From: Palaemon carinicauda
Lineage: Eukaryota; Arthropoda; Malacostraca; Decapoda; Palaemonidae
Assembly: GCF_036898095.1 (NCBI RefSeq)
Contig: NC_090728.1
Coordinates: forward strand, 87,138,935-87,202,934
DNA: 64,000 bases
Reading direction: 5' to 3'
This document shows positions 1 to 11,460 of the stretch, piece by piece (position 1 is the first letter of the stretch; every line of letters starts with the position of its first letter). A program made the position numbers and the translations under genes. The notes beneath the pieces are model-generated. The model was not told the DNA's origin. It did no database searches and saw nothing but the letters and a program-made list of their open reading frames with translations.

Positions 1-1
1 G

Positions 2-316
2 GCCCCGTACGAGGACCCCAAGGCAGAAGCAGTGGACGCCATGTCACTGGATTGGAACAGATGGTCCAAAATCTACCTGTTCCCTCCCACCAACCTTCTA
101 CTGAAAGTCCTCTCCAAACTGAGAACCTTCAAAGGAACAGCGGCCCTAGTGGCTCTCAAGTGGCCCCGGAGCAACTGGTACCCCCTAGTCCTGGAGCTAC
201 AACCCACGCTGATCCCTCTTCCGGGCCCAGTTCTCTCCCAGCAAGTACAGAAGTTGACTGTCTTCGCTTCATCATTGAAAGTCAGGGACCTTCATCTCAT
301 GATTTTCTCTCCCTAG
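2..316 (+). CDS. DIRS Pol C-terminal end (partial, 5' cut by window)
   Basis: Frame 2 is open from the first base of the window to the stop at 314-316. The peptide contains the block DAMSLDWNRWSKIYLFPP followed by a conserved FKG...ALVA..WP..NW pattern. The same block occurs after the RNase H domain in the intact Pol of D5 (51718-53868) and in D4 and D6, so this is the C-terminal extension of a DIRS RT-RNase H polyprotein. It overlaps the YR frame, as in the other copies. The reverse transcriptase and RNase H domains themselves are upstream of the window. Confidence 0.75.
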   Translation, partial: APYEDPKAEAVDAMSLDWNRWSKIYLFPPTNLLLKVLSKLRTFKGTAALVALKWPRSNWYPLVLELQPTLIPLPGPVLSQQVQKLTVFASSLKVRDLHLMIFSP

Positions 317-1287
317 CCGTGAAGAAAAGGTTTGGGATATCGAAGAAGAGTCTAGACTTCCTCGAGGAATACAAGACCGAATCCACACGACGGCAATACG
401 AATCATCCTGGAGAAAATGGGTCTCATTCGTCAAGGCAAAAAATCCTACTGAAATCACCATCGATTTTTGCATGTCCTTCTTCATCCACCTTCATGGACA
501 AGGCTTGGCAGCCAACACGATTTCTACTTGCAAATCGGCCTTGACTAGACCACTAATGTACGCCTTCCAGATTGATCTGTCCAGCGACATCTTCAATAAA
601 CTGCCGAAGGCATGCGCTCGTCTACGCCCAGCACCCCCACCAAAACCGATCTCCTGGTCCCTGGACAAGGTGCTCCATTTTGCCTCCAACTTGGACAATG
701 ATTCGTGCCCTCTCAAGGATCTGACTCAAAAGGTTATTTTTCTTTTTGCTCTTGCCTCAGGAGCCCGAGTCAGCGAAATAGTGGCATTATCAAGGGACGA
801 GGGTCACATTCTGTTTACAGATTCAGGAGACCTTACCCTCTTCCTGGATCCGACGTTTCTCGCCAAAAACGAACTACCCACCCAAAGATGGGGCCCTTGG
901 AGAATCTGCCCCCTGAAAGAAGATGCCTCTCTATGTCCAGTAGAGAGCCTCGAGGTCTATCTTCGTAGAACTTCTGACTTTGGTGGAGGCCAACTCTTCA
1001 AAGGAGAAACATCGGACAGCGACCTGTCACTGAAACAACTAAGAGCGAAAATCACCTACTTCATTCGCAGAGCGGATCCTGACAGTACACCCGCAGGTCA
1101 CGATCCTAGAAAAGTTGCATCGTCTCTGAATTTCTTTCAGAGTATGGATTTCGAAAGACTTAAGAGTTTCACAGGCTGGAAATCCTCGCGTGTTTTCTTC
1201 AAACATTATAGGAAACAAGTGCATGAAGTCAAACATTTTGTGGTAGCCGCAGGTAGTGTTATGAAACCTGCACCGAACTCTGCATAG
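61..1287 (+). CDS. Tyrosine recombinase of DIRS element D1
   Basis: This frame encodes a phage-integrase-type tyrosine recombinase, the enzyme that inserts circular DIRS cDNA into the genome. From the ATG at 61 it is 408 residues. The frame is open further upstream to base 1, but that stretch is shadowed by the Pol frame, so the true start is uncertain. A core-binding-like region (about residues 100-200, with a STRRQYESSWRKW block) precedes the catalytic domain. The catalytic set is visible: R236 in GARVSE, H347-x-x-R350 in GHDPRK, and the nucleophile Y383 in FFKHYRK. There are no internal stops or frameshifts, so the protein may be functional. A close relative is present as a fragment at 47994-48191. 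Confidence 0.85.
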   Translation: MVQNLPVPSHQPSTESPLQTENLQRNSGPSGSQVAPEQLVPPSPGATTHADPSSGPSSLPASTEVDCLRFIIESQGPSSHDFLSLAVKKRFGISKKSLDFLEEYKTESTRRQYESSWRKWVSFVKAKNPTEITIDFCMSFFIHLHGQGLAANTISTCKSALTRPLMYAFQIDLSSDIFNKLPKACARLRPAPPPKPISWSLDKVLHFASNLDNDSCPLKDLTQKVIFLFALASGARVSEIVALSRDEGHILFTDSGDLTLFLDPTFLAKNELPTQRWGPWRICPLKEDASLCPVESLEVYLRRTSDFGGGQLFKGETSDSDLSLKQLRAKITYFIRRADPDSTPAGHDPRKVASSLNFFQSMDFERLKSFTGWKSSRVFFKHYRKQVHEVKHFVVAAGSVMKPAPNSA

Positions 1288-2119
1288 AACAGTGAGTTAC
1301 TTGGGACTCTAACTCCTCGGGTGCCTATGTTGACCCTCGCGTGATACGTAGTGATTTCAAAGACACTTAGTGTTTTTTCATAAACTGTTCTTCTCCCAGG
1401 TGAAATGTCATAGTCGTCACATGAGTGCCGCATGCCTAGAGCATGATGTGTTTTCTTTTTAAAGACTGACGTTCCTCTGGAACGAGTGCCTACTAATAAT
1501 TTGAAATTCTCTTTCAGATTCAAGAGCAAGTCTTTCATTACTATGTACATTATAATTTGTTGTAAATTACCTTTACATATCTATTGCATTTAATTACCAT
1601 ATTCTGCAATTGTGAAATAAAATTTCTATTTTATTACTTGTGCGTCTCAATCCGCTCCTACTTATACTATGAAATACATGACTGTCATAGTTTTATTATC
1701 CCCTTCCTCTTATATACGATGAAGATTCTAAGGATTGAATCCTTATTATATACTCACCTCTGCAATGTAATATTCCTACCCGAATACTTAATTACATCAT
1801 GCCTTCGAGACCAGACGATTCTCTCTCTGCACATACAGTGCCTAACCACCACTTGTCTGCTATTGAGAATGTTCCTATATGAATACCAACCATTCAGTCT
1901 TGTCTCCGAGTTCTTCATGTTCTCCCAGCAAGGTGGGTAGCCCTTCGATGACCACTTTGACCTTCAGCATGGTCCGTTGGAACTTCACTGCCAGGGGGGC
2001 AGGAAGTTTTCTTCCCTACGGTTCCTCTATTGAGATTACTATGCTATCCTGTTCAAAGCCCTCGGCACTTACACTACAAGGGGAAAATCTACCACGATAC
2101 ATTGATTCTCTGGTATTCT

Positions 2120-2212
2120 TCCATCAGGACGCCATGGCTTGAGCCCAAAAAACGGATTTTGAGCGAAGCGAAAAATCTATTTTTGGGTGAGATAGCCATG
2201 GCGTCCTGATGG
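2120..2212. repeat. DIRS internal complementary region (ICR) of D1
   Basis: An imperfect palindrome: it begins CCATCAGGACGCCATGGC and ends with the inverse, GCCATGGCGTCCTGATGG. Between the arms are a short left-end piece (TGAGCCCAAAA) and a longer right-end piece (CGGATTTTGAGCGAAGCG onward). The right-end piece is the reverse complement of the terminus at 2608-2682, which is the arrangement expected for a DIRS ICR, i.e. the joined ends of the circular form. Confidence 0.75.
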
Positions 2213-2399
2213 ACCCTCCCTGCTACTTCGTCCAGTTTTTTCAGGTCCCACCCTGTCCTGCTGTATCATGGTGATCGGCAAGCAACTGGCTTCAGGATGA
2301 GGACGGACGTGACGTCATCTAGCAATGGCGCCCGTTTGTTTACGTCTCGAGTACCAAAAGTAGCCACAGACGAGATTAGCTGTGGAACGGCTCCCCAGC

Positions 2400-2682
2400 T
2401 ATTCTCCGCCCCCACACATCGAAGTGTTAACTCTATGTTGGGTGCAGATAGCTATGTGGCGCGTTAATACATGCGTCCCCTGTTGATATACGATGTCTTA
2501 AAAGGGAAACCTTTAGGATACTCGCTCCAGAAGTTAGAATTCTGTGATATCCTGTGGTTAAATTCTCTGGGAATATCTAGTAGTTATATACCCAAGGAAG
2601 CTACCAAAAAGGAACCTTCCATCAGGACGCCATGGCTATCTCACCCAAAAATAGATTTTTCGCTTCGCTCAAAATCCGTTTT
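2400..2682 (+). repeat. Right inverted terminal repeat of D1
   Basis: The outermost part (2608-2682) reads CCTTCCATCAGGACGCC and then runs to CAAAATCCGTTTT. It is complementary to half of the ICR at 2120-2212. The inner part (about 2400-2607: a tgggtgcagatagctat block, a ccagaagttagaattct block, an aattctctgggaatatc block) is repeated at 12000-12200 and 13090-13290, so it is a shared DIRS terminal sequence. The element ends near 2682. Confidence 0.7.
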
Positions 2683-2759
2683 GTCAACTTTTACTCCACA
2701 ATCAACACTTCTGTAAGATTGATGATGCATCACAGCACGATACACAATTCTGCAGCCGT

Positions 2760-3092
2760 TATTTTATCATCTTGAGATGATCGAGATGGACAGAAATATG
2801 ATAATACTGATGATGTGCCAGTACTATGAGTGTTAGTTTATGTTTATCTGAGGCTGCATGCCGTTCAACTGCAATTTTTTTCCGTGCCACCGATATCCAT
2901 ATCACAAAGGGATACTGTGCAAACTGCATAATAATCACCTTTTCTGCTTTTAGAAATAAATCCAGATTTTGTGGTCCATTCATGGTTAAATGTAGTCTTT
3001 ACTTTTAGCATTTCTTTAGGGTATTCAATAAAGTGACAAATAGTCAACCAAATCTCACTTTCACATTCAGCAGAATGACATCTCTGATGCAA
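2760..3092 (-). pseudogene. BED-type zinc finger fragment (hAT or domesticated transposase-like)
   Basis: Two adjacent minus-strand frames together spell a BED-like finger. One frame (2865-3092) gives GDYYAVCTVSLCDMDIGG; after a frameshift the other continues AVERHAASDKHK. The C-x-V...C...H-x4-KH pattern is typical of BED fingers found in hAT transposases and related proteins. No catalytic domain follows, and the frameshift makes this a broken fragment. The call rests on the finger pattern only. Sequence at 2683-2759 and 3093-3184 shows nothing else I can identify. Confidence 0.45.
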
Positions 3093-3800
3093 CGTGTGCC
3101 GTGGGATGATATTGGTAAGCGTTACTGATATCTTGATATGTCTATTTTGACCATCAGTTCTTACTGTTTTAGTATGTATATATACAGTAGGGTCCCGAAT
3201 TATGCGTGTTCGAATTATACGATTCCCCTTTTATGCGACCTCTATTTTTCAAAAATAAATTTTCTGTATCTGCGAAACTGTTCAAAGTCTGCGAGTCAAG
3301 CACTATAAAATGTATCAAATCTATTGTCTTTCTAAGCATATTGGTAGTAGCCCTAAATACGGTGATTTATAATAAATTTTACAAAACAATATTAACATTA
3401 CATCTTATTAACATAATTTCATAATGAATAGCCTTTTTAAGGATAAAATTCCACATCAACAATGAAATCAACTGTTAACTGTGCGAGTCCAGCTGACAAA
3501 ATGTAAACAGAATTGTGGTTACGTTCTCGGCAATCATTATCTTTCTCCAACCTTACGATAATTGTAATGGTAGTGTTAATGATGGTATATTAAAGCATTA
3601 TTTTTGTTTAGTACAGTATATATAAAAGCCTTATTTTTCCCTCCGGGCGTTCAAGGTTTTCACGAGTAGACTGGGTTCGTTTATCGGCAGTGAATAGCCT
3701 AAACTACGGTAACGAGTCGGCAATATTTTGTCATATTTTAAACAGTACACATTTGATTTGCAAAGATTAGTTTGCTAGAGTAAACGGTAAAATAAAAATC

Positions 3801-3815
3801 TCTCTCTCTCTCTCT

Positions 3816-3857
<42 letters not shown>

Positions 3858-3895
3858 GATGGCAGAAATCCTCTCTCTCTCTCTCTCTCTCTCTT

Positions 3896-3959
<64 letters not shown>

Positions 3960-3994
3960 ATTTCTGCCATCAAATCTCTCTCTCTCTCTCTCTT

Positions 3995-4025
<31 letters not shown>

Positions 4026-4041
4026 AATTTCTGCCATCAAA

Positions 4042-4081
<40 letters not shown>
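3801..4081. repeat. CT/GA microsatellite block
   Basis: Nearly pure (CT)n and (GA)n tracts. The separators include two copies of a TTTCTGCCATCAAAT-like spacer and one copy of its inverse (ATATGATGGCAGAAAT). The repeated spacer shows that a whole block has been duplicated, part of it inverted, in addition to slippage of dinucleotides. Coding frames here are low-complexity artefacts. Confidence 0.9.
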
Positions 4082-4222
4082 CGTAAGAAATAAAACCCTA
4101 GTTAACATATGGCAACTTGAGTTTAAGAATGAAATTAACATGACAATTGTTAGTTGTGGCGATCAATTCCTCGCTTCAGGAGGTACTCGAAACAAAAACA
4201 CGGCACTCGATTACAACAGCCG

Positions 4223-4224
<2 letters not shown>

Positions 4225-4290
<66 letters not shown>
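4225..4290. repeat. (CT)n microsatellite
   Basis: An uninterrupted CT dinucleotide run of about 66 bp within the outer TIR element. A shorter CT run lies at 4761-4791. Confidence 0.9.
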
Positions 4291-4296
<6 letters not shown>

Positions 4297-4758
4297 CAAT
4301 ACTTACAAATAGATTAAGAAACCAAAATCTGGTTTTCTTAAAGTGTCAATTAAATACAAAACAAAAAAATTATACCGTGTATACATCCATTTCAATCATA
4401 GCTTAAAATACGGTATCTGATTTCGTCAGCAAACCACTATTTTTTAGGAAACACCATTCTATTCCAGAAAATTTTTACTCTTTAAATAGTCAATTGCGCT
4501 ATAATAAAACATGTACTTGGGTTTTTAAATTTCGGGTGTGTTTTAAAAATCGAGTATTGCTGACTTCTTTTTGTTTTACTTTTGGCTGTGATTAGATCAG
4601 CTGATGTCTAGCTTCCGCTCCCACGAATATGCGTGTACGAATACTTTAACAAAGAATTGTTTACACCATTTCTTAATTTATTCAAACCATCAATACAGTT
4701 AATAGTACATAAGGACCAATGTGTTATAAACTATATTTATTGTTTAGTACATTTAAAA

Positions 4759-4794
<36 letters not shown>

Positions 4795-5771
4795 TCGAAT
4801 GTAATAGCGGTAACCTAATTGTTCGATGACTTTAAAAATAGGCGTAGTACTTTCTTCTTTTACCATTTTTGCATATGGTTTTCCTAACTGAAGTTAGGAA
4901 AAGTATTTTGGATATGGAAAGGACAATTATCTTTCGTAACAGTTTAGAATTACCGTAAATTATCATTCTGTCATTAGCGGCAGTTTGCTATTGTGGATTA
5001 AACGCATAAGGAAAAAAAAGGTTTCCAGCTTTGCTACGAATTTAGGAATTTATATGGATACGGTAAGTAAAATATTTGTAATAACATAATGTTTACTAAA
5101 TGTTTGTAATATCATTAGTTATCACTTTGATCATGTGTGTTTAATGCATTCGTTTGTTTATTATGATCGAAGATGGAGCGTAAACAAATGGAAGGTTTCC
5201 GTTTCAGGCGGCGTCATAAAGAAAAACATTATATAAATGGCATTCACTTCATTTATTTGGAAGTTCTTAGAAAAAAAATTAAGTAGAGCATTGGTAATAA
5301 CAAAATCAACATATAATCAATATTGGTAAAATTGCTGTGGATGCAAAAACTAACCTAAACACAGATGTGTAAATGCGTCTGTTTCTTCGTTATGATCAGA
5401 GATAAACGTAAACAAAACATTGGTTGTCGTTTTCTATTGTGCTTTTTGGCGTGTTTAGGAAACGCATGATATAAAATCGCCTTTACTGTATTTTGATAAT
5501 TTTGGATTTTCAATCATACAACAAAAGCTAGTCTATAAAGTGATGGTTTTGCTATTCACCAGTTGTCTTAAACAATAGATATGACAAACATTAAAATTTG
5601 TCTGTATTTTGGGTCGTGTTATAACGGGAAATATACAGTGCTTACACCCATCCTGGTTGCAATTTTAACCATTTTTTAAGTTATTAGAACTTTAAAGTAT
5701 ATTAAATGTTTGATTTATTTATAAGAACAATTTGATATTATAAAGAAATACAATACAGTACAAAGAAAGTA
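4291..5771. other. AT-rich interior of TIR element, no gene seen
   Basis: No coding frame with recognisable similarity. It contains a GATCAGCTGAT palindrome near 4596. It also has two diverged copies of a module (about 5138-5260 and 5370-5500) with 'cgtaaacaaa' and 'ggcg' blocks; the second copy matches the inverse of about 120 bp in the MITE at 32647. These look like shared parts of a non-autonomous element family. Confidence 0.5.
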
Positions 5772-8276
5772 CAGTGATACCTCGGTAGTCGAACGACTCT
5801 ATACTCGAACAATTCGGAGTTCGACCAAAATTTTCGAGAAATTTTTGCTGCGGTGCTCGACCAAAAATTCGGTACTCGACCAGCCGAACACGTGACGACC
5901 GCATGGGCTTTGTGATGATCGCGCCATCTCGGCCACTCTCGCTTGTTCGGGAAGCATCAGTTCTCTCGAGAGCGTCACTCAGACAACGCGCGATCAGCAT
6001 TCGTTGTGATTTAGTGATTTTCAGTGCTTTTAATTGCTTTTTTAGCTTTCATAATGAGTCCCAAGAAAGTAATGAGTGTTAAGGGGAAGGAGAAGAGGAA
6101 AACAGTGCGAACAACGATCGAGTTGAAGAAGGAAATTATAGCGAAATATGAGAATGGTGTACGAGTGTCCGATTTAGCGGTAGAATACGGAATGGCGAAG
6201 TCGACCATTTCTACGTTTTTAAAGCATAAAGAAATGATTAAGAAGGCGAATGTTGCAACGGGAGTTACGGCGGTAACTAAGCAAAGGCCACAAGTGATTG
6301 AGGAGATGGAAAAGTTGCTTTTAATATTTATTAAAGAAAAACAGTTGGCCGGGGAAAGTGTTAGTGAAGCGTTCATTTGTGAAAAAGCGTTGCATATCTA
6401 TGAAGAATTAGTGAAGAAAAGTCCGAGTACCAGTGAAAGTGATTCATTTACATTTAAAGCGAGCAGGGGTTGGTTTGAAAAGTTTCGTAATAGAACAGGT
6501 ATTCATCGTGTTACTAGGCATGGGGAGGCAGCTAGTTCGGATCAAATTGCAGCCGATAAATACGTGGGGGAATTCGATCGGTACATAAATGAACAAAATT
6601 TGATCGCACAACAAGTCTTTAATTGTGATGAGACTGGGTTATTTTGGAAGAAAATGCCAGCCAATACGTACATTACCAAGGACGAGACGAAGATGCCAGG
6701 TCACAAGCCAATGAAAGATAGGCTAACATTGTTGCTGTGTGCAAATGCAAGTGGCGATTGCAAGATCAAACCCTTGTTAGTGTACCACTCGGACAACCCC
6801 CGGGTGTTCAAACGAAATAATATTTGTAAAAGTGCACTACCAGTTATGTGGCGCTCGAACACTAAATCTTGGGTCACAAGACAATTCTTTACTGAGTGGA
6901 TAAACGAAGTGTTTGCCCCCCAGGTTAAGGCTTACCTCATTGAAAAGAGCTTGCCAATGAAATGTCTTCTGGTTATGGACAATGCTCCTGCACATCCTCC
7001 AGGTCTCGAGGATGACTTGAAAGAAGAATACAGCTTTATCAAAATCAAATTCTTGCCCCCCAATACTACTCCCATACTCCAGCCCATGGACCAACAGGTC
7101 ATTTCAAACTTCAAAAAACTCTATACCAAGGCCCTTTTCAGAAAGTGTTTTGAAGTGACCAGTGACACGAAGTTGACCCTAAAGGAATTCTGGAAGGAAC
7201 ACTTCAGCATCCTCAACTCTGTTAACATGATTGACCAAGCTTGGCGAGGTGTGACCTATAGGACATTGAACTCTGCCTGGCGTAAGCTGTGGCCATCATG
7301 TGTCACAGAGAGGGAGTTTGAAGGTTTCCAACCAGAGGCGGGTCCAAGCACTGCTACCCCTGTAATTTCTGATGACACTGATGTCGTTGAGGAAATTGTT
7401 GTCATGGGCAGGAGTTTGGGGCTTGAGGTCGACAAGGATGATATTGATGAGCTTGTAGAAAGCCATTCTACCGAGTTGACTGTGGAGGAATTGTTGCACC
7501 TGCAACAACAACAGCAGCAGGATCTGATTGTGGAGCAGGAATCTTCAGAAGAGGATGAGGTAAGGGAGGATGTTCCAAGTTCTCTCATCAATGAAATTTG
7601 TTCCAAGTGGGCAGATGTGCAGGCTTTTGCTGAAAAATACCACCCAGAAATTGCAGTAGCAAACCGGGCAGTGCATATGTTTAATGATAGTGTCATGTAT
7701 CATTTTCGAAGAATACTGCAGAGGAGGAAGAAACAATTAACAATAGACCAGTTTTTCACAAAAGAAAAGAAAGCTGCTACATCAAAGCCTGTTTCTCCTC
7801 CAAAGAAGAGACAAAGAAGAGAAGAAACCCCTGAAATAGATCTGCCCACCCTTTCATTGGAGAGAGAAACAACTCCTGAAGGAGAACTACCCCGCCACAT
7901 CATGGAAGGGGACTCTCCTTCCAAGCAGTAACCTCCCCCTTCCATCCTCTCCACATCCATCCCTGTATGCCATCGAACCGCTGCTCAAAGGTATGTTCAC
8001 TACAGTACAGAAAATGGTTTAAAATTGTTTTATTTTAGTACAGTAAATGGTTTAAAATTGTTTTATAGGATTTTCTGACCAATTTCATACACATTTAGAT
8101 AATTATTGTTGTTTAGGTACACGTTTTATTAATATTTTGGGCCTGTTCGAGTGCTTGGGAACGGAATAGAATATATACCATTATTTCTTATGGGGAAAAA
8201 AAATTCGGTACTCGAACAAATCGGAGGTCGAACACGGATCTCGAACGGATTATGGTCGAGTACCGAGGTATCACTG
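5772..8276 (+). mobile_element. Intact Tigger (pogo-type) DNA transposon, copy 1
   Basis: The ends are CAGTGATACCTCGGTA at 5772 and the exact inverse at 8261-8276, with the TIR similarity continuing about 22 bp. The element is flanked by TA on each side (5770-5771 and 8277-8278), the target duplication of the Tc1/mariner superfamily. It is 2,505 bp long and contains one uninterrupted transposase. It sits inside the older TIR element 3185-8433. Confidence 0.9.
6054..7931 (+). CDS. Tigger/pogo DDE transposase
   Basis: A 625-residue transposase that would cut and paste its own TIR element in the nucleus. The start is the ATG at 6054 (MSPKK...); the frame extends 30 nt upstream without an ATG. 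Domains in order are an N-terminal CENP-B-type helix-turn-helix (about residues 15-70), a second CENP-B DNA-binding region ending near ASRGWFEKFRNRTGIHRV, and a DDE_1 catalytic domain. Catalytic acids are D192 (FNCDETGLFW), D309 (MDNAPAH) and D346 (QPMDQ). A glutamine run and acidic stretch follow. Near the C-terminus QLTIDQFF (from Q561) fits a PCNA-interacting PIP box, as described for pogo. There are no stops or frameshifts; the frame looks functional. Confidence 0.92.
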   Translation: MSPKKVMSVKGKEKRKTVRTTIELKKEIIAKYENGVRVSDLAVEYGMAKSTISTFLKHKEMIKKANVATGVTAVTKQRPQVIEEMEKLLLIFIKEKQLAGESVSEAFICEKALHIYEELVKKSPSTSESDSFTFKASRGWFEKFRNRTGIHRVTRHGEAASSDQIAADKYVGEFDRYINEQNLIAQQVFNCDETGLFWKKMPANTYITKDETKMPGHKPMKDRLTLLLCANASGDCKIKPLLVYHSDNPRVFKRNNICKSALPVMWRSNTKSWVTRQFFTEWINEVFAPQVKAYLIEKSLPMKCLLVMDNAPAHPPGLEDDLKEEYSFIKIKFLPPNTTPILQPMDQQVISNFKKLYTKALFRKCFEVTSDTKLTLKEFWKEHFSILNSVNMIDQAWRGVTYRTLNSAWRKLWPSCVTEREFEGFQPEAGPSTATPVISDDTDVVEEIVVMGRSLGLEVDKDDIDELVESHSTELTVEELLHLQQQQQQDLIVEQESSEEDEVREDVPSSLINEICSKWADVQAFAEKYHPEIAVANRAVHMFNDSVMYHFRRILQRRKKQLTIDQFFTKEKKAATSKPVSPPKKRQRREETPEIDLPTLSLERETTPEGELPRHIMEGDSPSKQ

Positions 8277-8451
8277 TAATGGAAAAGGGTAGTAAACACG
8301 TTTGAATAAGCAAGTTGCCGGTTGCCATAGCCAAATGTAATTATTTCTTTTAGTTGTGTTTCGAAATCTGCGATTTTCCATTTATACGAGGTCATTCATC
8401 GACCAAATTCTCGCATAATTCAGGACCCTACTGTGTGTATGTATATATATA

Positions 8452-9204
<753 letters not shown>

Positions 9205-9283
<79 letters not shown>

Positions 9284-9284
9284 G

Positions 9285-9317
<33 letters not shown>

Positions 9318-9318
9318 G

Positions 9319-9349
<31 letters not shown>

Positions 9350-9382
9350 GTATATATATATATATATGTATATATATATGTA

Positions 9383-9431
<49 letters not shown>

Positions 9432-9452
9432 GTATATATATGTATATGTATA

Positions 9453-9545
<93 letters not shown>

Positions 9546-9616
9546 GTATATATATATATATATATGTATATATATGTATATATATATATATATATGTATA
9601 TATATGTATATGTATA

Positions 9617-9692
<76 letters not shown>
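9205..9692. repeat. (TA)n/(TATATG)n compound microsatellite
   Basis: Almost 490 bp of TA dinucleotides punctuated by single G substitutions (TATATG units), lying between the MITE and the next TIR element. The regular spacing of the TG variants suggests higher-order duplication of a variant repeat. Confidence 0.95.
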
Positions 9693-9695
<3 letters not shown>

Positions 9696-9723
9696 GTATT
9701 GCTCGACTTACGACCGAGATAGG

Positions 9724-9871
9724 GACTGAGAGATGAGTCGTAAGTCGAGTTGGCCGTATGTCAAACTAGAAAAGTGAAGTTTCCGTAGATTTATTTTGAC
9801 TGAGAGATGAGTCGTAAGTCGAGTTGGCCGTATGTCGAACTAGAAAGTTTAGTTTCCGTAGATTTATTTTG
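9724..9871. repeat. 74-bp tandem repeat, two copies
   Basis: Units start at 9724 and 9798 (GACTGAGAGATGAGTCGTAA...) and differ at only a few bases. Each carries an extra copy of the TIR-like AGTCGTAAGTCGAG motif, so the subterminal repeats may be multiplied transposase-binding sites. Confidence 0.85.
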
Positions 9872-10039
9872 ATACGTTATGATTCGGCAATCATCTGGAT
9901 CATATTTTGTCAATATTTTCTTACTGTCTATCATTATTCCATTTTCTTGTTTTATAGGATATCATATGCTCTATAAATGTATTATTGTATTCTATTCATC
10001 AATTTTGGAAGAATTTTACAATCGAGTACTGAAAATTTT

Positions 10040-10660
10040 GTTTACCTTTGGTTATGATCAGCTGATCTGAAAGTGCCGCTACCTACCGTATCAAAATATG
10101 GCGTACATACGTATGGCATATTTTTTTTTTATCATTTCTTAACTTATTAGAAATATCTTCATGATGAATATTAAATCAACGTCAATATGTTACAGGTAAT
10201 CAGTTTCCATACAGTTCGTCTAATCATTAGGTATAATGCGAAACCGTTGTAGCCAAAGACTATAGCTCTTTCTGTGTGTGTGTGTGGGTGCTCGCTCTCG
10301 CAATCGCATACGGGTAGTTCATTTTTAAAGCTTCACACAGTATTGTAGTTCAATATTAAGCCTTTATATTTCATTAGACATTACTGTGTTTAATTGTCTT
10401 ATATTAAAGAACGTTTATATTTTATTTTTCAATTTCTTGAGCATATCAATAATCAACAAATACTTTTAATTTACTTTCGGTTGGCATCAGCTGATCTCAA
10501 GGTCACGCTGCCGTATTACTATTATGAGCATATATATAGTGCGAATAACACTGATTTATATAATTTCTTGACATTCGAAATATCTTCATAATGCATATTA
10601 CATCAGCGCCAATATGTTATAGGGTATCACATTTTCCATACAGTTCGTTTATAGACCTTA
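10040..10660. repeat. Diverged direct repeats, about 200 bp each
   Basis: Segment 10040-10240 (ATCAGCTGATCTGAAAGTG ... CAATATGTTACAGG ... CCATACAGTTCGTCTA) is repeated at 10480-10660 (ATCAGCTGATCTCAAGGTC ... CAATATGTTATAGG ... CCATACAGTTCGTTTA). The offset is about 425 bp. A CT tract (10684-10704) and a GTGTGT tract (10274-10286) lie nearby. No coding content. Confidence 0.65.
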
Positions 10661-10769
10661 TTATTATTTATAAAAGGAATACGCTCTCTCTCTCTCTCTC
10701 TCTCTGTGCATTTTGTTTTTAATTCAGCTGTATCTTCATATTTTTTTTTTAAATTATTAAAAAATTCTA

Positions 10770-11460
10770 TATATCATTATTCGATGTTTCGATTATGGGA
10801 ATAGTAACGCATCGGAAGGAAATCACTAGATTTGCCTCTCGCCTTCCGCCAGAAATATGACGTCATCAGACTTTTTTTTCTTAAATTTACGGTAAGTTGT
10901 ACTAATCTTATAACTAATGATACAGACCACTAAAACACTTGATATCGTTACTGGGTGTTTCGATGATGGGAATGCTGTAATAAGATTACTCGGTAACAAT
11001 GAAAGGAAATCATTCGGTTTGTCAGCGCGCTTCCGCCAGATACATGACGTCACAAGTCACGTGACATACAGTAATCTCTACGAAGCATGACTTGCAAAAT
11101 ATGTAAATTCATTTTCTTTGTTTCTCGCAAGAAATGAAAAGAAAATACTAACTTAACAAACAAAAGTATTTTTTTATAATGTAAAAGGAAATATATTATT
11201 TTCAAGAAAATATTTGCCCTAATAGTATATTTTCTTTAGATAAACATCGATCCATTATCAGAGATTAAAAAAGTAGCGTACAGTCAAATTTATGCTATGT
11301 AGTACTCATGACAACCGATACACATCCTCAAAATACTTTGTATCATTATTTAATATATCGATAAAGGAAATACTAATATGAATCGTTAGCCTATTGGAAG
11401 GAAATCACTGTATTGCCCTGACGCTTTCCGCCGGTGATGTGACGTCACCAGACATAATAT
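10770..11460. repeat. Three TGACGTCA-bearing repeat units
   Basis: Similar units near 10770-10865, 10940-11060 and 11340-11450 each run from a 'tatcgtt/tatcatt...gaaatac/gggaat' block through 'ggaaggaaatcact...ccgcc' to an exact or near TGACGTCA octamer (10858, 11044, 11440). A fourth TGACGTCA occurs at about 11630. The units have diverged but keep the octamer. Confidence 0.6.

Larger units (their letters stand above)
1..2682 (+). mobile_element. DIRS-like element D1, 3' half (cut by window start)
   Basis: The segment holds, in order, the end of an RT/RNase H polyprotein, an overlapping tyrosine recombinase, about 830 bp of non-coding 3' sequence, an internal complementary region (2120-2212) and a right terminal repeat (2608-2682). 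That order and the overlapping frames are characteristic of DIRS-order retrotransposons, which use a tyrosine recombinase and not a DDE integrase. The 1288-2119 stretch has no convincing gene and is read as 3' UTR. The same YR-stop-to-ICR distance recurs in D3 (46669-48604), supporting the assignment. The 5' part lies outside the window. Confidence 0.85.
3185..8433. mobile_element. Non-autonomous pogo-like TIR element with nested Tigger
   Basis: The left end starts TA-CAGTAGGGTCCCGAATTATG at 3185. The right end is the inverse, ending CATAATTCAGGACCCTACTG at 8433. The CAGT...ACTG ends next to TA are typical of Tc1/mariner/pogo elements. The element has no transposase of its own family. It contains CT microsatellites, AT-rich filler and a complete Tigger insertion (5772-8276). 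Internal segments around 5138-5260 and 5381-5490 resemble each other, and the second also resembles sequence in the MITEs at 8452 and 32647. Confidence 0.7.

Noticed and set aside
3767..4406. Arg-Glu and Ser-Leu repeat frames
   Set aside because: Translations of GA/CT microsatellites; they are open on both strands only because the repeat lacks stops.
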